Shown here piece by piece: positions 1 through 8,933 of a stretch of 64,000 nucleotides of DNA. Each line of letters starts with the position of its first letter. The stretch's first letter is position 1. The position numbers and the translations under genes were made by a program. Under the pieces are notes generated by a model. It was not told where the DNA came from, did no database searches, and saw nothing but the letters and a program-made list of their open reading frames with translations. The stretch comes from a bacterium 1XD21-70 (GTDB taxonomy: Bacteria; Bacillota; Clostridia; Lachnospirales; Lachnospiraceae), in the NCBI GenBank assembly GCA_003669055.1, contig RAYB01000010.1:59111-123110 (forward strand), read 5' to 3'.

Positions 1-675
1 TCCTTCGTGAACTATGTGGAAATGCTGTGGAAGGGGAGTTTTGCCAAATACATGCTCAATTCCCTGATCTGCTCCTCGGTGGCTGCCCTGTGTTCGGTGT
101 TTATTGCGATCCTGGCCAGCTATGTCATCAGCCGGTTCCGTTTCCGGCTGAAAGGGGCGCTGCTGCTGTTTTTCCTGATCACGCAGATGATCCCGATGTT
201 TATCATGCTGGCGCCGCTGTACCAGATGCTGGCCAAAGCAAAGATGTTGAATAACCTGTGGGGGCTGGCATTTTTGTATACCAATATGATGATCCCGTTT
301 TCGGTGGTGACGTTGTGCGGCTTTTTTGATAACGTGCCGAAGTCGCTGGAAGAGGCGGCGTGGATCGACGGGTGCGGATATCTGTCAGCTTTGTTCCGGG
401 TAGCGGTTCCGGTGATCAAGCCGGGGATTGCGGCGAGCATCATCTTTGCGTTCATCAATTCGTGGAACGAACTGTTTATGGCGGTCATGTTTATCGATGT
501 GGATAAATTTAAGACCATCCCGGTGGGGTTAAACGGGCTGATCCTGAAATACGATATCAAGTGGGGTGAGATGGCAGCAGGAACAATCATGTCGCTGATT
601 CCGACGATGTGCCTGTTTGCGTTTGCGCAGAAGTATATGATTGAAGGGCTGACGGCCGGGGCTGTGAAAGGCTGA
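1..675 (+). CDS. Sugar ABC transporter permease, MalG type (5' end outside window)
   Basis: This is the inner-membrane permease of a binding-protein-dependent carbohydrate importer. The reading frame is open from the first base, so the gene starts upstream; 224 residues are visible. Several hydrophobic segments are followed by the cytoplasmic EAA loop, seen as EEAAWIDGCGYLSALFRVAV, which docks on the ATPase. The C-terminus ends in the family-typical region EGLTAGAVKG. A strong terminator follows, so this gene closes the transporter operon and the three glycosidases downstream form a separate unit. Their activities (mannosidase, alpha-glucosidase, alpha-galactosidase) suggest, but do not prove, that an alpha-linked oligosaccharide is imported. 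The GTG at position 7 is internal in my reading. Confidence 0.93.
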   Translation, partial: SFVNYVEMLWKGSFAKYMLNSLICSSVAALCSVFIAILASYVISRFRFRLKGALLLFFLITQMIPMFIMLAPLYQMLAKAKMLNNLWGLAFLYTNMMIPFSVVTLCGFFDNVPKSLEEAAWIDGCGYLSALFRVAVPVIKPGIAASIIFAFINSWNELFMAVMFIDVDKFKTIPVGLNGLILKYDIKWGEMAAGTIMSLIPTMCLFAFAQKYMIEGLTAGAVKG

Positions 676-710
676 CAAAAGGCTTTTAGATGGTGGTATA
701 TCAGGTGGGT

Positions 711-749
711 GGCGCCCAGGCAGTTATTTTCCTGCCCGGGCGCCTTTTT
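711..749 (+). terminator. Rho-independent terminator after permease
   Basis: A 13-bp GC-rich stem (711-723 with 732-744, one mismatch) has an 8-nt loop and is followed directly by TTTTT. It ends the transporter operon. Confidence 0.9.
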
Positions 750-825
750 CCCACCCATTTTCCCAGGCCGGGCAGTTTGGCATGGTTTTGCCTGATTTTG
801 CGGGGCGGTACAGAAAGGAGACGGA

Positions 826-3800
826 ATGGGCATTTTATTTGAATTGGAGCGGATGGAACGCTTGGCGGCGGATTTGGAGGGGCTTCGGAGGCCAAAGCGG
901 GTTTCGGTGACAGAGTTTTACCGCAAAGAGGGGAAGGACGAAGGGAGCGCCGCCGGTTCTTTGGAAGGATGGGAGAAGTGCGACATCCGGGAGCCGTGGA
1001 GGGTGCTGGAGAGCCATCGGTGGTACCGGGCCGTGGTGAGGATCCCAGAGGAGTTTGACGGATGCCATGTGGAGTTTTTGGTCACTACAGGGAGAGAGGG
1101 GCAGTGGGATGCGACGAACCCCCAGATGCTGTTCTACTTAAACGGGAAGATGGTCCAGGGGGTGGATGTCAACCACCGGGAAATCTGCATCTGTAAGGAG
1201 GCAAAAGCAGGGGAGGAGTATGAGGTTGCCCTGCTTGCGTTTAGCGGAAGCGTTCCGGGGGACCTGATCCTGCATACGGAACTGGTGACCGTGGACGAGC
1301 GCGTGGAAAAGATGTATTATGATTTCCTGGTTCCGGTGAAGGCGGCCAGGCTTTTAAAGAAACCGGATCCGGAGAATTACCGCCGGATCCTGGAGAGGAT
1401 GGGGCCGGCGGCGGACGTGCTGGATCTGCGGCAGCCGTATTCGGAGCGGTTTTACGATTCCCTAGAGAGGGCGGAGGAGATTCTCCGAAGGGAGTTTTAT
1501 ACAAAGGTGCGCATGGAGGGCCCGACGGTCAGCGGTGTGGGGCATACCCATATTGACATTGCCTGGCTGTGGACGGTGGAGCAGACAAGGGAGAAGGTGC
1601 TGCGGAGTTTTTCCACGGTACTGGAACTGATGGAGAGGTACCCGGATTACCGGTTTATGTCCAGCCAGCCGATCCTGTACCAGTTTGTGAAGGAGCAGGA
1701 GCCGGAACTTTATGGGAAGATCAAGGAGAAGGTGAAGGAAGGGCGCTGGGAGGTGGACGGAGCCATGTGGCTGGAGGCGGACTGCAACCTGCCTTCCGGG
1801 GAGTCCCTGGTGCGCCAGATCCTAAAGGGGGAGCGGTTTTTCCGGGAAGAGTTCGGCATTGCCAGCCGGTGTTTGTGGCTGCCGGACGTGTTCGGGTATT
1901 CGGCGGCGGTTCCGCAGATTTTAAAAAAGTGCGGGATCCCCTATTTTATGACCACCAAGATCGCCTGGAACCAGTTTAACCAGCTGCCGAATGACACGTT
2001 TTTGTGGAAGGGGATTGACGGCAGCCAGGTCTTTGTCTTTATGCCCACGGCCTGCGATTTTGACAAGACGCTGGGGCTGAATGTTTCTTTTACGGATACC
2101 CGGAATACCACAACCTATACCGGGATTGTGAATCCGAATATGGTGCTGGGGACATTCAAGCGTTTCCAGAACCGGGATCTGACGGAGGACACGCTGATGC
2201 TGTTCGGGTTCGGGGACGGCGGGGGCGGGCCTACGAAGGAGATGTTAGAGGAGGCAGAGCGTTTGCAGTACGGAATGCCCGGGATCCCCCGGTTCATCCA
2301 GGAGCCGGAGCGGCAGTTTTTTGACCGGACGTATGAGAAGATTGCGGGCAAGCCGGGGATGCCGGTGTGGGACGGGGAACTTTATTTTGAGTACCACCGG
2401 GGGACGCTGACCTCCATGGGGAGGAATAAGAGGAATAACAGGAAGAGCGAGATCCTGTACGGACAGCTGGAGATCTTAGGGGTAATGGCTGAGCAGGCAG
2501 GCTATCCGTATCCGGAAGAACTGCTTGGGCGGGGATGGGACGTGATTTTGCTGAACCAGTTCCATGATATTATTCCGGGAAGTGCAATCGGGCCGGTATA
2601 TGAGCAGACGGACCGGGAATATGAGGAGATCCTGTCAGCAGGTGTCCGCGAAGCGCGGACATTGGCCGGGTGCCTGGGGCAGCCTGCCTGGGAAGGGGAC
2701 AAAGGCGGGGGCGGGGATTTTCTTATCGTGGTAAATACCCTGGGATTCGTGCGGGACGATGTGGCGGAGGCCACGGGGGCAGGGCCGGATGTCTGCCGGG
2801 TCTGGGACGGGGCAGGGACGGAATGCCCGATGCAGTATACCAGCGACGGGCGTCTGCTGTTCTTTGCCCGGGGGCTCCCGTCGGCCGGCACCCGGACTTA
2901 TAGGCTGGAGAGGGCCGGCAAGGCTGCCCCTAAACCGGCAGGGGCGCCCACGGATACTTGGAAAGGGGTATTTGAAAATCCCTGGTACCGGGCAGAGTTT
3001 AACGAGAGGATGGAACTGACTGCCCTGGTAGAAAAGGGGAGCAATTGCCAGCTTCTGAAGGAGGGGCGTGTGGGTAACCAGCTTCTGGCCTATGAGGACC
3101 GGCCGATGAACTGGGACAACTGGGACGTGGACATGTTCTACCAAAAGAAGCCCTATGGGCCGGACCGGGTGTCGGCCCCGGTTTTAAAGGAAACAGGGCC
3201 GGTGCGGACGGTGGTCGGCATACGCCTGGAATTTGCGGATTCCGTGGTGGAGCAGGAGGTCGTGCTGTATCCGGACCTGCCGCGCATTGATTTCGTCAAC
3301 CGGGCGGAATGGAACAACCACCATCAGCTGCTGCGGGTGAATTTCCCGGCCAATATCAATGCCACCAGGGCTTCCTATGAGATCCAGTTCGGCAATGTGG
3401 AGCGGGAGACTACCAACAACCATAGCTGGGACACGGCCAAGTTCGAGGTCTGTGCCCACAAATGGGCGGATCTGTCGGAGAACGGGCTGGGGCTCAGCCT
3501 GCTCAATGACTGCAAATACGGCCATAGCGTGAAGGACGGCGAGATGGGGCTGACCCTGGTCAAGGCAGGGACATACCCCAACCCGGACGCGGATATGGGG
3601 ATCCATGAATTTACGTATTCCGTCTATCCCCACCAGGGACGGTGGCAGGAGGCATCCACGGTGGAGATGGCTTACGGCCTGAATGTGCCGCCGGTGACGG
3701 CGCCGGTGCCTAAAATGGGGGCAGGTGACGGCTTAAGCCTGCTTTCCATCGACCAGCCGAACTGCTTTTTTGAGACCATCAAGAAGGCGGAGGATGGGGA

Positions 3801-4020
3801 CGGGTACATCCTGCGGATCTATGAAAACCGCAATACCAGAACCCGGATGAAGGTGAGGCTTGGCTTTGCGGTGCAGTCGGTGGAGGAGTGTGACCTCTTG
3901 GAGCGGACTGTGCGGCAGATAGAGCCGGAGGAATACGGTTTTTGTGATTTTATTAAGCCGTATGAGATTAAGACATACCGGATCCGGGCAGAAAAAGTTG
4001 TGGAAAGAGGGGGATTGTGA
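826..4020 (+). CDS. Alpha-mannosidase, glycoside hydrolase family 38
   Basis: The protein (1064 residues) hydrolyses terminal alpha-mannosides and is probably cytoplasmic, since no signal peptide is seen. The GH38 N-terminal barrel has the metal-site motif GHTHIDIAWLW (about residues 239-249). The nucleophile block CLWLPDVFGYS has its catalytic Asp near residue 354. Further conserved blocks are DGAMWLEADCN and LNQFHDIIPGSAIGPVYE (zinc His). A C-terminal beta-sandwich fills residues 700-1060. Length fits bacterial and class II cytosolic enzymes. The ATG has AAGGAG eight bases upstream. It is first of three glycosidase genes with overlapping or tight junctions, so they are likely co-transcribed. 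Linkage preference cannot be told from sequence. Confidence 0.95.
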   Translation: MGILFELERMERLAADLEGLRRPKRVSVTEFYRKEGKDEGSAAGSLEGWEKCDIREPWRVLESHRWYRAVVRIPEEFDGCHVEFLVTTGREGQWDATNPQMLFYLNGKMVQGVDVNHREICICKEAKAGEEYEVALLAFSGSVPGDLILHTELVTVDERVEKMYYDFLVPVKAARLLKKPDPENYRRILERMGPAADVLDLRQPYSERFYDSLERAEEILRREFYTKVRMEGPTVSGVGHTHIDIAWLWTVEQTREKVLRSFSTVLELMERYPDYRFMSSQPILYQFVKEQEPELYGKIKEKVKEGRWEVDGAMWLEADCNLPSGESLVRQILKGERFFREEFGIASRCLWLPDVFGYSAAVPQILKKCGIPYFMTTKIAWNQFNQLPNDTFLWKGIDGSQVFVFMPTACDFDKTLGLNVSFTDTRNTTTYTGIVNPNMVLGTFKRFQNRDLTEDTLMLFGFGDGGGGPTKEMLEEAERLQYGMPGIPRFIQEPERQFFDRTYEKIAGKPGMPVWDGELYFEYHRGTLTSMGRNKRNNRKSEILYGQLEILGVMAEQAGYPYPEELLGRGWDVILLNQFHDIIPGSAIGPVYEQTDREYEEILSAGVREARTLAGCLGQPAWEGDKGGGGDFLIVVNTLGFVRDDVAEATGAGPDVCRVWDGAGTECPMQYTSDGRLLFFARGLPSAGTRTYRLERAGKAAPKPAGAPTDTWKGVFENPWYRAEFNERMELTALVEKGSNCQLLKEGRVGNQLLAYEDRPMNWDNWDVDMFYQKKPYGPDRVSAPVLKETGPVRTVVGIRLEFADSVVEQEVVLYPDLPRIDFVNRAEWNNHHQLLRVNFPANINATRASYEIQFGNVERETTNNHSWDTAKFEVCAHKWADLSENGLGLSLLNDCKYGHSVKDGEMGLTLVKAGTYPNPDADMGIHEFTYSVYPHQGRWQEASTVEMAYGLNVPPVTAPVPKMGAGDGLSLLSIDQPNCFFETIKKAEDGDGYILRIYENRNTRTRMKVRLGFAVQSVEECDLLERTVRQIEPEEYGFCDFIKPYEIKTYRIRAEKVVERGGL

Positions 4021-5696
4021 TGAATAGGAGACGGGAATGGTGGAAGGACAGCCTGGTGTACCAGATCTACCCCAGAAGCTTCCAGGACAGCAACGGGGAC
4101 GGGATCGGTGACTTAAACGGGATCCGCCAGAGGCTTTCTTATCTGAAGGGACTGGGGGTGGATGTGATCTGGCTGTCGCCGGTCTACAAGTCCCCCAATG
4201 ATGACAACGGGTATGATATCAGTGATTATCAGGCGATCATGGAGGAATTTGGCACCATGGAGGACTTTGACGCCCTGCTTAGGGAAGTACATGGGCTGGG
4301 GATGAAGCTGGTGATGGACCTGGTGGTCAACCATACGTCGGATGAGCATCCCTGGTTTAAGGAGAGCAGAAAGAGCCGGGAGAACCCTTACCGGGATTAT
4401 TATATATGGAAGGAAGAAAAGGAGGGAGGCATGCCGAACAACTGGGCTTCCCGTTTCCGGGGGCCGGCCTGGGCCTGGGACGGGAGCACCGGGATGTATT
4501 ACCTGCACATTTTTTCCAAGAAGCAGCCGGACCTGAATTGGGAGAACCCCGGTCTGCGGAAAAAGATTTATGATATGATGGCCTGGTGGGGGGAAAAGGG
4601 GATTGACGGCTTCCGCATGGATGTGATTTCCATGCTTTCCAAGGAGCCCTCCTATCCGGACGGGGAGTTAAAGGACGGGAACCCTTATGGGGACGGCCAG
4701 CCCTTTTACGCCAACGGGCCGAGGATCCATGAGTTTTTAAAGGAGATGAACCGGGAGATATTGTCCCGTTTTGACTGGATGACCGTGGGCGAGGGCGTAG
4801 GCGTGGGGACTAAGGAGGCGCTGGAGTATGCGGGCTTTGATTCCGGGGAACTGAATATGATGTTCCATTTTGAACATGTGGAACTGTGCCCGGGGCCGTA
4901 CGGCAAATGGAATGTGAACCCGGTAGACTTAGTGCAGCTTAAGGAAGTGCTCAGCCGCTGGCAGCTTGAACTGGAGGGGCGTGCGTGGAACAGCCTATTC
5001 TGGGAAAACCATGATTACCCCAGGGCGGTGTCGCGGTTTGGGAGCGATGCGCCGCAGTACCGGGAACGGTCGGCGAAAATGCTGGCCGTCTGCCTCTACC
5101 TGATGAAGGGGACGCCTTATGTCTACCAGGGGCAGGAACTGGGGATGACGAACTGCGGCTTCCAAAAACTGGAGGATTTCCGCGATATTGAGATCCATCA
5201 GGTGTACGAGGAAATGGTAGGCGGGGGGAAGGTTGGCCATGAGGAGATGATGGGGTACATCCACCATACGGGACGGGACAACGCCCGCACGCCCATGCAG
5301 TGGGATGATTCTGCCCATGGGGGATTTACAGAAGGGACACCCTGGATCCGGGAAAATGACAATTACCGGGCTGTCAATGCCAGGGAGCAGATGGGGCGGA
5401 AGGATTCGGTGTATGCGTTCTACCAAAGGCTGTTTTGCCTGCGCAAGGATTCCTGGGTGGTGAAGGAGGGGACGTACCGGCTGCTGCTGCCGGAGCACCC
5501 GGGGCTGTTTGTCTATGAGCGGGAATGGGAAGGGGAAAAGATGCTGGTGGCGTGCAATTTTACCGATCAATGGCAGGAACTTACAGTGCCTGGATGGACG
5601 TGGCAGGAGGCAAGGCTTTGGCTGGGGAATTATGAGGAGGCACCAAAAGGGACAGGCTTAAGGCCGTACGAGGGGGCGGCGTGGATCAGGGTATGA
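4020..5696 (+). CDS. malL: Alpha-glucosidase / oligo-1,6-glucosidase, GH13
   Basis: This cytoplasmic GH13 enzyme of 558 residues cleaves alpha-glucosidic bonds of short oligosaccharides. It opens with the family signature WWKDSLVYQIYPRSFQDSNG. It carries VVNHTSDEHPWF, the nucleophile block GFRMDVISML, the acid/base Glu in TVGEGVGVG, and the transition-state Asp in FWENHDYPR. DNARTPMQWDD is typical of the oligo-1,6-glucosidase subfamily. The ATG overlaps the stop of the mannosidase gene (TGATG), indicating translational coupling; a GTG one codon earlier is the alternative. Trehalose-6-phosphate hydrolase is a close relative, so the exact substrate is open. Confidence 0.9.
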   Translation: MNRRREWWKDSLVYQIYPRSFQDSNGDGIGDLNGIRQRLSYLKGLGVDVIWLSPVYKSPNDDNGYDISDYQAIMEEFGTMEDFDALLREVHGLGMKLVMDLVVNHTSDEHPWFKESRKSRENPYRDYYIWKEEKEGGMPNNWASRFRGPAWAWDGSTGMYYLHIFSKKQPDLNWENPGLRKKIYDMMAWWGEKGIDGFRMDVISMLSKEPSYPDGELKDGNPYGDGQPFYANGPRIHEFLKEMNREILSRFDWMTVGEGVGVGTKEALEYAGFDSGELNMMFHFEHVELCPGPYGKWNVNPVDLVQLKEVLSRWQLELEGRAWNSLFWENHDYPRAVSRFGSDAPQYRERSAKMLAVCLYLMKGTPYVYQGQELGMTNCGFQKLEDFRDIEIHQVYEEMVGGGKVGHEEMMGYIHHTGRDNARTPMQWDDSAHGGFTEGTPWIRENDNYRAVNAREQMGRKDSVYAFYQRLFCLRKDSWVVKEGTYRLLLPEHPGLFVYEREWEGEKMLVACNFTDQWQELTVPGWTWQEARLWLGNYEEAPKGTGLRPYEGAAWIRV

Positions 5697-5732
5697 AGGA
5701 AAGCGGAATGAAATTTGAGCGGAGGACGTAGG

Positions 5733-7949
5733 ATGGGGATTATTGTGCATGAGGCTACAGGGGTGTTCCACCTGTGTAATGACAAAATCAGCTATATCAT
5801 GAAAAAGATGGCGAACGGGCAGATGGGGCAGCTTTATTTTGGGAAGCGTATCCGTGACAGGGAGGATTTTTCCCATCTTCTGGAACTGGGGCATAGGGAT
5901 ATGGCGCCTTGCGTGTTTCCTGGGGACACGACCTTTTCTTTGGAGCATTTGAAACAGGAGTATCCGTCTTTCGGGACAGGGGACATGCGCTACCCGGCCT
6001 ATGAAATCTGCCGGGAAAACGGGAGCCGTATCAGCAGCTTTTGCTACCGGGGGTTTCGTGCCTGCCCGGGGAAGCCGGGGCTTTTCGGCCTACCTGCCGT
6101 GTATGTGGAATCCGAGGAGGAGGCGGCAACGCTGGAGATCGAACTGGAGGATCCGCTGATTGGGGGGAAGCTGACGTTATTGTATACCATATTTGAGAAG
6201 CTTCCGGTGATTGTGCGCAGTGCACGTTTTGAGAATGTGCAGGAGGCGCCCTGGGAACTGGCTAGGGCGATGAGCATCAGCCTGGACCTGCCGGACTGCC
6301 GCTATGAGATGCTTGACCTGGCAGGGGCTTCGCTGCGGGAGCGGTATGTGGACTGCCACCGCCTTCACCAAGGGGTGCAAAGCATCCACAGCATGCGGGG
6401 GCACAGCAGCCACCAGTTCAACCCCTTCCTGGCTTTGAAGAGGGAGAATACGGATGAGCATACCGGGGAGGTGATGGGCATCAGCCTGGTCTATAGCGGC
6501 AATTTCCTGGCCCAGGCAGAGGTGGATACCATGGGGACGGTCCGGGTCATGGCAGGCATCCATCCGGAGGGCTTTGTCTGGCCGCTAAGGAAGGGGGAGC
6601 AGTTCCAGACGCCGGAGGCTGTCTTGGTGTATTCGGACCAGGGGCTTAACGGCATGAGCCAGGTGTACCACAAGCTATACCGCACCAGGCTGGCCAGAGG
6701 ATACTGGAGAGACCGCGAACGGCCTATATTGGTGAATAACTGGGAAGCTACTTATATGAAGTTTGACGAACAGGCAATTTATAACATTGCCAGGAAGGCG
6801 AAGGAACTGGGGATCGAACTGTTTGTGCTGGATGACGGCTGGTTCGGCAAGCGGGATGACGATACCTCCTCTTTGGGGGACTGGACGCCGGATCTTAAGA
6901 AGCTTCCCGGCGGGATAGAGGGGATTGCCCGGTCTGTGACAAAACTGGGGATGCAGTTTGGGCTGTGGTTTGAGCCGGAGATGGTCAGCCGAAAGAGCGC
7001 GCTTTTTGAGGCGCATCCGGACTGGGTCCTAGGGAGCAGCGAACGGGAGATCTGCATGGGAAGGCACCAGTATGTGCTGGATTTCTCAAAGGACGAGGTG
7101 GTGGATTATATTGGGGATCGGATGGAGGATATCCTTAAGGGCAGCCCGATTTCCTATGTGAAATGGGATATGAACCGGAGCATATCGGACCTGTTTTCCG
7201 TGGGGAAGGGGAAGGAGCACCAGGGAACGGTGTACCACCGCCAGATTCTGGGTGTTTACCGGCTATATGACCGGCTGACCAGGGATTTCCCGCAGGTTCT
7301 TTTTGAGTCCTGCGCCAGCGGGGGCGGGCGTTTTGACCCGGGGATGCTTTACTACGCGCCCCAGGGCTGGCTGTCGGATGATACGGACGGGGCGGAGCGG
7401 GTCAAGATCCAATACGGCACTTCCTATGTCTACCCGGCCAGCAGCATGGGGAACCATGTGTCGGCGGTGCCTAACCATCAGACCTTTAGGAGCGTGCCGC
7501 TGGCCACAAGGGCAGCCTGCGCCTATTTCGGCGCCTTTGGGTATGAACTGGATTTAAACCTCCTGACAGAAAAGGAACAGGAGCAGGTGAGGGAGCAGGT
7601 GCGCTTTGTGAAGGAACACCGCAGGTTCCTTCACACCGGGACATTTTACCGCCTAAAGAGCCCCTTTGAGGAGAACGAAGCTGCCTGGATGGTGGTTTCC
7701 GAGGATAAAAAACGGGCGTTGGTGGCTGTGTTCCGCAGCCGCCAGCCGGTGAACCGGGGATATGACCGGCTGCGCTTAGCAGGGCTTTGCCCGGACCTGG
7801 AATATACCATCAGCGACCGGGATTATTGCTGCTTTGGTGATGAACTGATGGAGGCAGGCCTGATTTTGTCCGACTATGCCAGCGGGGTTCGGTGGTCTGA
7901 GGCCGTGCAGGGGGATGATACGGCGCGGCTGATTTGGGTCTGCGCCTGA
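5733..7949 (+). CDS. Alpha-galactosidase, GH36
   Basis: This 738-residue enzyme releases alpha-linked galactose (melibiose/raffinose type). Key blocks are FVLDDGWFGKRDDDTSSLGD, GLWFEPEMVS, the nucleophile Asp near residue 479 in VKWDMNRS, CASGGGRFD, and the acid/base Asp near 549 in WLSDDTDGAER. Length and spacing match the large tetrameric Firmicute GH36 group. I start at ATG 5733 because GGAGG lies eight bases before it; a TTG 18 bases upstream has no better site. It follows the GH13 gene by 36 bases and ends the glycosidase operon. No signal peptide is seen, so it probably acts on imported sugar. Confidence 0.93.
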   Translation: MGIIVHEATGVFHLCNDKISYIMKKMANGQMGQLYFGKRIRDREDFSHLLELGHRDMAPCVFPGDTTFSLEHLKQEYPSFGTGDMRYPAYEICRENGSRISSFCYRGFRACPGKPGLFGLPAVYVESEEEAATLEIELEDPLIGGKLTLLYTIFEKLPVIVRSARFENVQEAPWELARAMSISLDLPDCRYEMLDLAGASLRERYVDCHRLHQGVQSIHSMRGHSSHQFNPFLALKRENTDEHTGEVMGISLVYSGNFLAQAEVDTMGTVRVMAGIHPEGFVWPLRKGEQFQTPEAVLVYSDQGLNGMSQVYHKLYRTRLARGYWRDRERPILVNNWEATYMKFDEQAIYNIARKAKELGIELFVLDDGWFGKRDDDTSSLGDWTPDLKKLPGGIEGIARSVTKLGMQFGLWFEPEMVSRKSALFEAHPDWVLGSSEREICMGRHQYVLDFSKDEVVDYIGDRMEDILKGSPISYVKWDMNRSISDLFSVGKGKEHQGTVYHRQILGVYRLYDRLTRDFPQVLFESCASGGGRFDPGMLYYAPQGWLSDDTDGAERVKIQYGTSYVYPASSMGNHVSAVPNHQTFRSVPLATRAACAYFGAFGYELDLNLLTEKEQEQVREQVRFVKEHRRFLHTGTFYRLKSPFEENEAAWMVVSEDKKRALVAVFRSRQPVNRGYDRLRLAGLCPDLEYTISDRDYCCFGDELMEAGLILSDYASGVRWSEAVQGDDTARLIWVCA

Positions 7950-7997
7950 TTCTGCATCATATTCTCCTCGGCAATGAGACAGCTGATAATTAAGAAA

Positions 7998-8030
7998 GTG
8001 TCGCTTAACTATATATTAAGCGACACTTTT
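7998..8030. terminator. Left recombination-like site doubling as bidirectional terminator
   Basis: Perfect 11-bp arms GTGTCGCTTAA (7998-8008) and TTAAGCGACAC (8016-8026) surround a 7-nt loop. On the plus strand TTTTTCTTTC follows, ending the GH36 operon. On the minus strand TTTCTTA follows, which would stop transcripts from the internal promoter before they run antisense into GH36. Confidence 0.8.
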
Positions 8031-8077
8031 TCTTTCTGAAAATCTATAAAAATTCATTTTTTTTCATAACCGAATTG

Positions 8078-8106
8078 ATTATAACATCATTTCTGATAAG
8101 CGTCAA
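8078..8106 (-). promoter_or_regulatory. Strong sigma-A promoter inside the invertible segment
   Basis: On the minus strand the -35 TTGACG (8106-8101) is followed by 17 bp and an extended -10 TGTTATAAT (TATAAT at 8083-8078). In this orientation it fires away from the polysaccharide locus and into the left-hand terminator. Confidence 0.75.
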
Positions 8107-8157
8107 CCGCAACCAATTCCCTTTTTTAGCAGGAAATACAAAAGAATTTCTTAATTT

Positions 8158-8186
8158 CTGTCGCTTAATATATAGTTAAGTGTCAC
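8158..8186. repeat. Right recombination-like site
   Basis: An 11-7-11 site: left arm CTGTCGCTTAA (one change from the left-hand site), centre TATATAG, right arm TTAAGTGTCAC (two changes). It is inverted relative to the site at 7998-8026 and lies 17 bp before the first gene of the polysaccharide region. Confidence 0.7.
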
Positions 8187-8203
8187 ATTAGAAGCATCCG
8201 GCA

Positions 8204-8764
8204 GTGCAAATCAGATATGCTATGCCGGATGTCCATGGCAGATCTGTAAAGGAGATGGAGAAAATCTGGTATTTACTGAAATGTCCTGAGGGAAAAGAAC
8301 AGGATCTGACCCGGAAGTACAAAGCCCTTGCCGAATGGAGAGAACTGAAAGAAGTAGCCTGCTTTGAGTATCAGCGGATGATGCGCTACGGCGGAAGCTG
8401 GCATCTGGAACGGCGTCCCCTTCTTCCAGGATATGTCTTTCTGTCGGTACGGGGAGATGAACTCCCGCCAGATGATATGCTTCTGCCGGTAGATTACAGG
8501 GCAGAGCCGGAGGGGATAGATATTTCTATCATTCCCTGCGGGTTTCCCTATATGAAAACGCTGTGCCAGAGGGATAATCTGGTGTCTATGTCCAAAGGGA
8601 TCATAAAGAATGGAAATCCTATGGTGACAAGCGGTCCTTTAAAGAGCCGCGAGGAACTGATTCGGCGGATTGACCGGCATAAAAGGACGGCGGACATTGA
8701 GATCCCTTTAGGAACCGGGAAGAGGCAGGTGACTGTGGGGCTGGAGATTTATGAAAAAAGTTAA
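8204..8764 (+). CDS. NusG-family antiterminator-like protein (LoaP/UpxY type)
   Basis: This is a NusG paralog of up to 186 residues, expected to bind elongating RNA polymerase and prevent termination in the long operon downstream. The NGN domain shows IWYLLKCPEGKE and RRPLLPGYVFLSV. The C-terminal KOW-like part shows SGPLKSREELIRRIDRHKR and ends VTVGLEIYEKS. The first start is GTG 8204. ATG 8222 and ATG 8255 (giving MEKIWYLL, which best matches the NusG N-terminus) are alternatives; AAGGAG abuts 8255 too closely to decide. It is the first gene after the invertible element and is followed by a second NusG paralog. It is more diverged than its neighbour. Confidence 0.8.
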   Translation: MQIRYAMPDVHGRSVKEMEKIWYLLKCPEGKEQDLTRKYKALAEWRELKEVACFEYQRMMRYGGSWHLERRPLLPGYVFLSVRGDELPPDDMLLPVDYRAEPEGIDISIIPCGFPYMKTLCQRDNLVSMSKGIIKNGNPMVTSGPLKSREELIRRIDRHKRTADIEIPLGTGKRQVTVGLEIYEKS

Positions 8765-8854
8765 AGATAGTTAGGTTTTAGCAGGAGTAGGAGACGGATC
8801 ACTGAAGCATTGGCACAGGGGTCCGGTTCTTATGGTCATATAGGCAGCGAAGAT

Positions 8855-8877
8855 CTTCCGTGTCTCTGATACGGAGG
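8855..8877 (+). promoter_or_regulatory. RNA hairpin between the two antiterminator genes
   Basis: A 10-bp stem (8855-8864 with 8868-8877, two G-U pairs) has a 3-nt UCU loop. No T-run follows, so it is not a terminator. LoaP proteins are known to recognise a hairpin in the leader of target operons, and this is the best candidate seen here. Confidence 0.4.
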
Positions 8878-8933
8878 AAGGGCGAAGCATGCCCAAAAAC
8901 GGGCTGCGGGAACAGAGAACAGGAGAGAAGGAT

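Larger units (their letters stand above)
7998..8186. other. Putative invertible promoter element (OFF orientation)
   Basis: A 189-bp AT-rich segment is bounded by two 28-bp inverted repeats (7998-8025 and 8159-8186; 26 of 28 match, 22 consecutive). Each repeat sits in a palindromic site made of two 11-bp arms around a 7-bp centre, the layout of tyrosine-recombinase core sites. The centres read CTATATA on the left and TATATAG on the right, so the sites are oppositely oriented and recombination would invert the interior. The interior holds a strong minus-strand promoter. Inversion would aim it at the antiterminator and polysaccharide genes. No recombinase gene lies in the window. Confidence 0.7.

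Noticed and set aside
7998..8030. Left palindrome as a plain terminator only
   Set aside because: It does work as a terminator, but the inverted match with 8159-8186, with oppositely oriented 7-bp centres, is unexplained by that role alone.
8765..8933. Possible short gene between the two NusG paralogs (frame extending the second gene upstream to 8889)
   Set aside because: The NusG fold begins at MWYVIQ and ATG 8934 has a good ribosome site; the upstream codons are leader.
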